Shown piece after piece: positions 56,725 to 64,000 of a DNA stretch of 64,000 bases. The notes under the pieces were generated by a model. The model was not told the DNA's origin. It searched no databases and saw only the letters and a list, made by a program, of their open reading frames with translations. The stretch comes from Ctena decussata (taxonomy: Eukaryota > Mollusca > Bivalvia > Lucinida > Lucinidae): NCBI GenBank assembly GCA_963989385.1, contig OZ022501.1, positions 89,574,979 to 89,638,978 of the forward strand. The letters run 5' to 3'. The stretch's first letter is position 1; each line of letters opens with the position of its first letter. The translations under genes and the position numbers were made by a program.

Positions 56725-56850
56725 AAAGCTGCAAAGTCTGTAACTTTTGATCTTTTATTTTTCGAATTAATGGTTCTAATTTTCAAGAACACAGCAATAT
56801 AGCTAAAATTCGGGTATAAATTTCACTAGATTCGTAACCTTAACAAATTA
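56725..56850. repeat. Dispersed repeat shared with 13450-13575
   Basis: gctgcaaagtctgtaactttt, ttttatttttcgaattaa, acacagcaatatagcta and attcgggtataaatttcact match the earlier copy in the same order and strand. Confidence 0.6.
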
Positions 56851-56939
56851 TCACCATCAAAACAACAGAATTTATGTTAAAAATCAACTGTCTAGAATTT
56901 CTGGAGGGATGTGAATAATTACCAACAAGAGAAAAACAC

Positions 56940-57550
56940 CTGTGCTTGGTCCACCGGGGCTCAACTGGTGACCTTCTTTTGCTTCAGATTTCCAATGGGG
57001 TTGTTTGGCAGGACAGGGATCTCCACCTGTCAGACGGCCCGTTGTATCTGTTGAGTCCTCGTCTTTGCTTTTTCATGGTATTGAAATTTGATTTATGTGT
57101 TTACCGTGATGATTCATTGACGAGTTAGAGGGTTATCATGCGAACCGAACAACCAACTAAATGTTTTGTACCACTTCAGATACTGAGGGTGAGGTTGGGC
57201 CTGTAAAATCGATTTAAGCCCCCCCCCCCCCCCCCCCCCCCCCCAGTAATTCATTACTGACCGTTCCAAGGCGATAGTTCTGTTGTGGTTCTCTGTTGCC
57301 TGTTTTGGTGTCAGAGTTTCTGTGATGTTTTACCTTATGTATGTTCTTATTATTTTTGGTTCGGTTTCGGTTGCTGAGTGGCCACCTTTTAGGAACAAGC
57401 TGCTCACTCGGTTGGCCATATGTTCTCTGTATCTTGATTATTTGTAATCTTAGTTGTTTCCAACTATGGTTTGAGGGCTCGATTCGGAGTTTGATTGTTT
57501 CAGTTCCTGGTCTTTGCATACTTTTACTTTTATAAAGGCTATTCGCTTTT
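56940..57550 (+). repeat. Dispersed family R4, forward copy
   Basis: It contains ctgttgagtcctcgtctttg, gtgatgattcattgacgag, a poly-C run at 57220-57244, gaccgttccaaggcgatagt, tctgttgtggttc and ttaggaacaagctgctcact. It is degenerate at the right. Confidence 0.65.
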
Positions 57551-57639
57551 CCATGGATTTTTCAGCTGTAGTGAACAGATTGATTGTGGAAGCATAACTT
57601 AATTCTACTTTTACAAATGATTTAAAAAGATTTTTTTTT

Positions 57640-59280
57640 CGGAAAATGGTCATAATTGCAGACTTAGTCAGTTTAATATTTGCCTGTTTTCCCGTAAAGA
57701 ATGAAATAAAGAAAACATATATCTCAAACTTTGTATTGTTTTAATGAATGTGATTTCAGGAAATTGATGAAATTATATTGGGATTTTCTCGCGTTATTAT
57801 TTTTCCAAATAAATGTTTTAATTATAACCCTAGTTCAAATAAAGTCGGCTCTTTAAGCATCCAATTCAGAAGATGCTAAGAGCTGTTTCCGGCCTACTTT
57901 TATTTTTCAATAAATCACTGACGGCTTTGGACTCGTCAGCGCTTCATTTGTTGCCGTGTTGCTTCTTCTGAAGTACGCGTTGTCGCAGAATAAGGTCTTG
58001 ATTGTGGAGGTGCTACGCTACATGAAAGAAATATCGTGACAATAGAGAACTGCTTATGTGTTTAATCCGTTTCCCTGAAAGACGGACAAAGATATTAATT
58101 CAGCTTTTTCCCTTTTCATGCACTTTCTCTAGAACAGTTAAAAATGTTTTACTAGAACCCAAGATAGGTAGGAAACGCTTTTAGAAATCATCACCCTTGC
58201 ACGTTAAAGCAAGGGCGCTTTCTAAATAGAGAGTATAGGTAAACAGATCTAGTGTGGGATAAATGGTCTGTGACGCTTAATATTATTTGAAAATTAAATT
58301 TCAATAATACATATCAAAATTGCATTTTTTTTTTTTTTGGCTTATTTTGGTTTGGTCTTTTGCTTCTTCTTATTTTATGTGAATACTATTCAGAACTAAA
58401 TGAAAGGGTCTGTTTCGCACATTTAGCGAAAAGATTCGGAAAAGTATTTACATGTCTGTAAAGACCTCTTGACGGCACGCACTTTTGGATGATTCCTTTT
58501 TTTTCCAATCCAAAGCAGAACAAATACGAAAATGTGTATTTTCGAGCGCTATTTACTTTGCATAAGAAATGTTAATTCCTTACAATTTCGTGATGTCATT
58601 GAAAGAAAAGTGTTTTTCATTTAATTGTACACCAATTTGTTATTTACAAAAAACTAAACGTTCTGATTATTAAGTTTTGGCTTGAAACTGATTTTTTGGT
58701 CCTATTGCGCCTCAGAAAGTTTGGTGGACATAAACATTTCATATGTATTGGCGATCCAAATTCTTTAGTTGCGAAGTGTTTTCTTTCTCATTCTAGGCAT
58801 TAATATGTATATCTGTAAGATATCTGATAAAACCACTTTTTATCCATTTTTTGTACATAAATTTACACATTTTGTTTAGTTCTTCCAAAAAGGTTAATCC
58901 TTACCTTTACTGATAATATCAGAACCCCGTTGTCTTGTCTTTCTAATAACGTTATTCCCCACTTTGATTGAATACAGTTTTAATACTCAAAAGGAGGGTT
59001 AACTTATTCGATTCTTTAATATTTCTTTTCATCCTATATTTAAAAAACAAGGCATAACATAACATAGCATAATTTTATTCGGCATATAGCACAAACACAA
59101 TGCTTATAGCCTACGAATAATGTGTATACATACAAACAAAAAGCATTTAAGTTGTCTTTTAGCATAATCAAATGGGAAATTCGTTCAGCTTATCAGCTTA
59201 AACATGATTGTTATGATCGACTATTTTCTTACCATCCTTTTACGAAATAAAGTTCTTTTTTTTTTTCTCCCAAACGGAAA
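57640..59280. repeat. Segmental duplication block, copy A (right part), no gene seen
   Basis: The ordered matches to 60100-60760 are tttgcctNttttcNcgttaa, gaaattgatgaaattaNatt, gcgttattatttttccaaat, gagcNgtttccggcc, gaaatatcgtgacaat, aaatgttttactagaaNcca. The two blocks are about 2.4 kb apart in the same orientation. I find no long open frame in either. Confidence 0.6.
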
Positions 59281-59539
59281 CCAAAATCTGTAGTTCTTTT
59301 GCTGTGCTGCCATGGCACTTTCGGAAAGTGGCGAAATTTCTACATTTCCATTCACTATGTGTTTCATTTAATGTTTTATGCTGAGTACAAATATGTCAAT
59401 AAGCTAGTTTATTTTGTGTTCTTCCCCCCCCCCTCTCTCTCTCTCTCTCTAAGGGGTTGGGGTTGAGGGGAAATATGAGCGAGTGTATGATTTTGGTAGG
59501 GTTTTTTACTATTGCCTGTAACTTGTCAATTATGTACTG

Positions 59540-59615
59540 AGAGACATATCTGTTTATATTATTATCATAATAATCATTATTATTATTGTTGTTATTATTA
59601 TTATTATTGTTTTTA
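59540..59615. repeat. (ATT)n microsatellite
   Basis: attattatca, attattattattgtt and similar trinucleotide runs; the asparagine-rich minus frame is an artefact. A related tract lies at 31410-31465. Confidence 0.8.
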
Positions 59616-59819
59616 ACATTTCTTATCACCTAAACTTATCATTAATTAGATGCTGCTTACAACCCCTTATTTGTTAAAGGGGTATATGTATTATCTTCAG
59701 TTTAACTGCATTCATCATATGGTTCATTTTCATTTGCATGAAACATATTTAAAAATAGTCTGGTATAATTAGAAATAAAATTTATAACTAAACACTAAAG
59801 TATTCCACAAATTTAATTA

Positions 59820-59910
59820 GAATATATTTATTCCAATTCGCACTTTTAAAACGATTTCATATCTACTTTGCAATGCCAAAACTTTTTATCGATGGACATT
59901 TAATTTTTTG

Positions 59911-59961
<51 letters not shown>

Positions 59962-61330
59962 ATTGAATTCAGCCTTTGGTCGCAACGAAACAGAAGTGCG
60001 ATGCCGTCTTAAGCAATACATTATTCGGAATAGTCACTTATTCAACATATCACGTGTGAAATTGTGAAGTGATGCAAACGATCTTCTTCATTTACTGTTG
60101 AAATTTGCCTATTTTCACGTTAACAATGAAATAGAGAAAAAATACTATGAAAGGTATATCTCAATGTTTTATATGTTTTCGTGAAAATTGATGAAATTAC
60201 ATTAAGCATTTTCCGTGTCATTATTTTTTCCAAATATTTCTTTACTATATCCCCATTCAGATAACGCAGAAGGGCGCTTCGAGCGGTTTCCGACCACTAT
60301 TTTATTTCCAATTACTTACTGATGACTTATTCTGCAGAAGTTATCACAATAAAAGACAAAATGGATAAATATGGGGGTTTTTTGCCTTCGAGAGAGAAGA
60401 GAGTATGATTTGAACATTTCATGGGTTTATTCTACTGGATAATGACATTTCTGAGATACGTGACGTCACGGAGAATGGTTTCTGTTAACGAGCCGTCACG
60501 TAGCTCTAAAGAAATATCAAGACAATCAATAGACACCTGGCATGTTTAAACCAATTTTCCTGGAAGACGAAAGAATTATAAACATAATAATACCAAATGT
60601 ATTGCGACAGGCGCGCGTTTCTATATTTAGCTTCTTCAGTGTCGCTAGAGAAGAAATTCATTCAATCTTTTCATGTCATATGGCGTTAGATATTCTAGTA
60701 AAAAATGTTTTACTAGAAACCAAAGATATTACAGAACACGCTCTTTGAAATCAAGAAACTTTTATTTTTTTCGAAAATTATTTGTAAACGCATTTCATCA
60801 GAACATTTAATGAAAATCAGATATAGTTTTGAAGACTCCTTTTATTCATTCTACTATTTTTATAGCCAGAAACAATCTCTAATAATGAAATTAAACGCTT
60901 TCTATAAAAAAAAATTATAATACATTTCAATTCGCACTTTTGCAAAATCCTAATTTCTAATTTGCGTTACCAATTTTTTTATATCGATGGTCGTTGAAAT
61001 TTTAGTAAATTCAGCCTTTTGTTTGCCAAAAAAGAGCATGATGCCGTCTTTAGAATTACGTCACATATTTTATATTCAATTATTTAACGTTGTGTAAAGG
61101 GGAATAAGACATAAAAATGCTTTCTGATCACACAATATTTCGTCAATAAGTTCAGTCTTTTGTAATTTAGTACATGACTTTCTTCTGTTGAGCATGAAAC
61201 TGGTATTTCGTATATCAATGATATCGAGAAAATGGTATGACATTTTTTAGACAAAATCAATTGCTCCGTGATATCTGTGTTGCTATGTCCGTATTGATCA
61301 ACAACATTCTCTACCAAAGATCGTGCCGTT
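59820..61330. repeat. Segmental duplication block, copy B
   Basis: Besides matching 57640-58200 and 55970-56640, the block repeats within itself: 59830-60030 (ttccaattcgcacttttaaa, atcgatgg, aattcagcctttggt, gatgccgtctt) recurs at 60925-61055 (tttcaattcgcacttttgca, atcgatggtcg, aattcagccttttgt, gatgccgtcttta). It has the look of an old tandem duplication of a 1-2.4 kb unit. The 68-codon frame at 60542-60748 is unsupported. Confidence 0.6.
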
Positions 61331-61395
61331 TAGCGGTCTATAAAGCTGTCCTATAATTTTTGCTAAATATTATTTGATTCATTAACGGTCTTTTA

Positions 61396-62116
61396 TCATA
61401 TGACGTCCCATCTGAGAGTGCAATAAAGCCATGCATTAAAAACGATAATCCACTAGTGGATTAAATATGCAAATTACGTCGTAACGGTATATGTTGACGT
61501 CCATGAAAACGTCCCGTTTTATAATGGCGAACTCGTGACGTTTTAGTGCAAACTTTGCTAATAAAATGCGATTTTAGTGTCATATGATAAATAGAATCTT
61601 GCATTCGTGCTCCTGTATTATTGAATTTATTAAACGAGTTGGGGAAAACCGATAAGATGCTCGGCAAAGCCTCGCATCTTATCTTTTTCCCGTGATCTGT
61701 TTGTTTCCTGTCATGATACATCAACGGGTAAGGGAAAGTAAATAGTTAAGCAATGATCAAGAATCAATACATAGGGGATCTTACATGAGTGCTCGTGTAT
61801 TATTGAATTTATTAAACGAGTTGGGGAAAAAGATAAGATGCGAGGCTGTGCCGAGCATCTTATCGGTTTTCCCCAACGAGTTTAATAAATTCAATAATAC
61901 AGGAGCACGAATGCAAGATTCTATTTATCATACACTAAAATCGCATTTTATTAGCAAAATTTGCACTAAAGCGTCACGATTTCGCCATTAGAAAACGCGA
62001 CGTTTTTATGGACGTCAAAGTACAACGTGCGACGTAATTTGCATATTTAATCCACTAGTGGATTATCCTTTTTAATGCATGGCTTTATTGCACTCCCAGA
62101 TGCGACGTCATATGAT
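61396..62116. mobile_element. Large palindrome of two inverted elements
   Basis: The arms at 61396-61690 and 61772-62116 are copies of the element at 55552-55902 in opposite orientation. Both outer ends read atgacgtc..catctgag or its complement, and both inner ends hold the gataagatgc hairpin. An 80-bp spacer contains an R4 fragment (agcaatgatcaagaatcaat). Confidence 0.75.
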
Positions 62117-62125
62117 AAAATCAAA

Positions 62126-62345
62126 CCCCACATCCCAGCCTCCAAACAGCACACACAAAAGTTGACGAAGAACGCGCACGTTAAACCGAATGGGGAGCTC
62201 TTTCCCATACAGGTGGTCATTCAGCTACTCTAAATAAAAACAGCAGCAACAGCGATTTTTACCTACTTTTATTTTGAATTACAACACCAAACGCAACAGA
62301 AAGCAGAGTTGGCCGCTATTCATGTGACAAGAATACTAGAGAACG
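62126..62345 (-). repeat. Dispersed family R4, reverse fragment
   Basis: gagctctttcccatacaggt, ggtcattcagctactct and a cagcagcaacagcga word are the reverse of the forward landmarks at 46040-46120. Confidence 0.65.
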
Positions 62346-62349
62346 TAGA

Positions 62350-62990
62350 TAATTTTAGCTCAAGCGTTCATACAGCTTGAATTTAATAATGGAAAGGCAT
62401 TGTTATCAAAAATTTTATCATTTGAGCTGATATTTACCACTTCAAATTCGGTAATATCTTGGTTTAGGGCGTGGAAAACTGAACATATACCCTTGTGACA
62501 TCAAAATTAGCTTCAATCTTGCCTTATCTAAAAACAATCTTGAATGTTTTGTCATTGTGCTATTAGAAAATAAGTACTTTCCCCTAAATTAAAATGATCT
62601 TTTTCCCGAGCACAGTGGGATAAAAGTGACTCTCATATTTTTATTTTCGTTAAAATTAAAATCTTAAAGAGTTCCTTCAAGAGCAGAGAATATATTCAGA
62701 AGAAAGAACATGGGCCAGACTACGTAGTTTCGGCTAATAAAGCCTCTTTAGTGACCCTGACAATATCTGGTGACGAAACCAGAGAAAAGCATATTGTGAT
62801 TTTTTAATCTTAATTGGACAGTCGATTCAAAGACTGATTAGTAAGGGTCCAAACTATATATATAACAATGGTTAGAATATGAGTATAAACCAATCCAAAA
62901 CTTCAGGTTTCTCAGAATATATCCCACGATCTCAAAGGACGAAAGTTAAATATAATCTGCACTATGGATGATTTATTTTGCCTTCATTTT
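62350..62990. other. No gene recognised
   Basis: AT-rich stretch with no supported feature. Confidence 0.5.
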
Positions 62991-62994
62991 TCAT

Positions 62995-63585
62995 GTTCTG
63001 CTTTCAGGATCTCCATGTGTCGCAATACGTTGTTTCTGTCGAGTCTTCCTGACAGATTCATCGTAGGCCTTATCCGTTATTAATTTGTTTCCTGTGATGT
63101 TTCATTGATGGTTATGAGACCTTCATGCATGCCAAACAGCTAACTAAATGTTTCGAACCACCGCTGAAGCAGAGGACCAGGTTTGATTTCAGGAAAACTA
63201 GTTTAAGCCCCTTCCCCCCCCCCCTCCCCCCGTTATCTTTTTCTGACTTTTCTGACCGTTCCAAGACGGTACTTCTGTTGTGCTTCCTCAGTGTTACATA
63301 TTGTGATGTCCGCTTGTCTATGGTCTCTAGCAGTCTGATCTACTGAACAGATAGCCGCCCATTCTGTTTAATCATTTATTTTGATTTAAAACAAAAAGAA
63401 TCAGTAAAATGATATTGCTGTTGTTTTAATTCGGGTAGCTGAATGACCAACCGTTTCGGAAAGAGCTGGGCATTCGGTGTATCGTACGTATCGTTTGTGA
63501 ACTTTGGTAATTTTGGGTGTGTGTGCTTTTTTCCTTTTGGTTGTAATAATTCCTGATCATTGCCTACCTTTTTTTACTTTAATCG
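62995..63585 (+). repeat. Dispersed family R4, forward copy reaching the splice site
   Basis: In order: ggatctccatgtgtcgcaat, ctgtttctgtcgagtcttcc, gaccgttccaagacggtact, tctgttgtgcttcctc, gggtagctgaatgaccaacc, ggaaagagctgggcattcgg, cctgatcattgcctaccttt, tttactttaat. Its final T-rich end runs directly into the acceptor of the exon at 63604. Confidence 0.75.
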
Positions 63586-63603
63586 TTTTTCTTTTTTTTT
63601 CAG

Positions 63604-63733
63604 AGCAAGATGATTCTAACTATTGGTTGTGTTGTTATGGCAGCCACATGCTGCTTAATTCAAGTTGCAAAAAGCCAACAGATTGAATTCCATAAGAATA
63701 ATGAGGTCGACGATGCTGTTCAGGAAATTAAAG
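63604..63733 (+). CDS. Signal-peptide exon of a second small secreted protein, partial gene
   Basis: The acceptor ctttttttttcag ends at 63603, then agcaagATG with the start at 63610. The frame reads MILTIGCVVMAATCCLIQVA then KSQQIEFHKNNEVDD and ends in phase 1 before g|gtttgt at 63734. The hydrophobic first 18 residues and the following AKSQQ suggest a secretory signal. It shares leader context (agcaag), GCV-x-M, AKSQ and exon phase with the exon at 27917, so the two are paralogues. The downstream exons, expected to resemble 36339 and 36771, are beyond the window end. Confidence 0.7.
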
Positions 63734-63794
63734 GTTTGTATATTGGTTTTACCGCATACTTGTTGCTGAAATGTATTATTTCGATTATATATAC

Positions 63795-63935
63795 TATGAA
63801 AACCCAGGGATATTCAGTACAGAAAACTTTCAATATCTCAAACTTGAAGTTCATCTCAAACTACCGACATCTCACAGTAAATTTTCCGGTTCCAGAAAAT
63901 TTACTTTGAGATGCCAGAAGTTTGAGATAATAGGG
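63795..63935. repeat. tatctcaaacttgaagttcatctc dispersed element
   Basis: aatatctcaaacttgaagtt, catctcaaactaccgacatc and the complementary agtttgagataat form an imperfect hairpin around attttccggttccagaaaat. A degenerate relative lies at 45385-45510. Confidence 0.6.
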
Positions 63936-64000
63936 CAATCTTTGCTTAAGCTTATCCACTCGTTGAATTGTTGCCTAGCAGTTTCTCTTTGCATTTTTTT

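Noticed and set aside
60542..60748. 68-codon open frame in duplication copy B
   Set aside because: The corresponding region of copy A (about 58060-58180) is not open in the same frame, which argues against coding.

Overview
The window is eukaryotic nuclear DNA, almost certainly from a marine bivalve mollusc (a venerid-type clam is my best guess). The reasons are AT-rich, repeat-dense sequence with very few coding stretches, spliced exons with canonical GT/AG borders, tRNA-derived SINEs with target-site duplications, many hairpin-type miniature transposons, long simple repeats, and a Mab-21/cGAS-like gene with a TPR tail of the kind that is strongly expanded in bivalves. There is no operon structure. 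Species assignment is inference.

Layout. 0.87-4.15 kb: a CT-rich minisatellite of roughly 90-bp units, split by a SINE. 4.8-9.1 kb: miniature transposons, two palindromic 'ggatatcc' arrays and two further SINEs. 10.17-12.31 kb: the clearest gene, a Mab-21/cGAS-like nucleotidyltransferase-fold gene with a C-terminal TPR, in one continuous frame broken by two TAA stops. 13.57-17.04 kb: a tcg/cga-rich transposon array of three near-identical 681-bp units followed by an inverted partial copy, carrying a decayed transposon ORF. 17-27.8 kb: mostly non-coding, with several hairpin element families and a reverse transcriptase remnant.

27.9-36.9 kb: a three-exon gene for a small probable secreted protein. 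Exon 1 is a signal-peptide exon whose expected start codon is ATA, and exons 2 and 3 follow after an 8.3-kb intron packed with repeats. A paralogous signal-peptide exon with an intact ATG lies at 63.60-63.73 kb, and its remaining exons would be outside the window. 38.0-41.8 kb: exon fragments of an unrecognised gene, with one exon repeated in inverted orientation and a SINE inserted in a neighbouring open frame. 42-54 kb: a mosaic of dispersed repeats with a second reverse transcriptase remnant and a 23-base assembly gap. 55.5-62.1 kb: an old segmental duplication and a large palindrome built from two copies of one hairpin element.

The two gene families, one innate-immune type (Mab-21/cGAS-like) and one small secreted, are not obviously linked functionally. 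What unites the window is that both show duplication and decay, and that mobile elements sit right against the splice sites of the secreted-protein exons.
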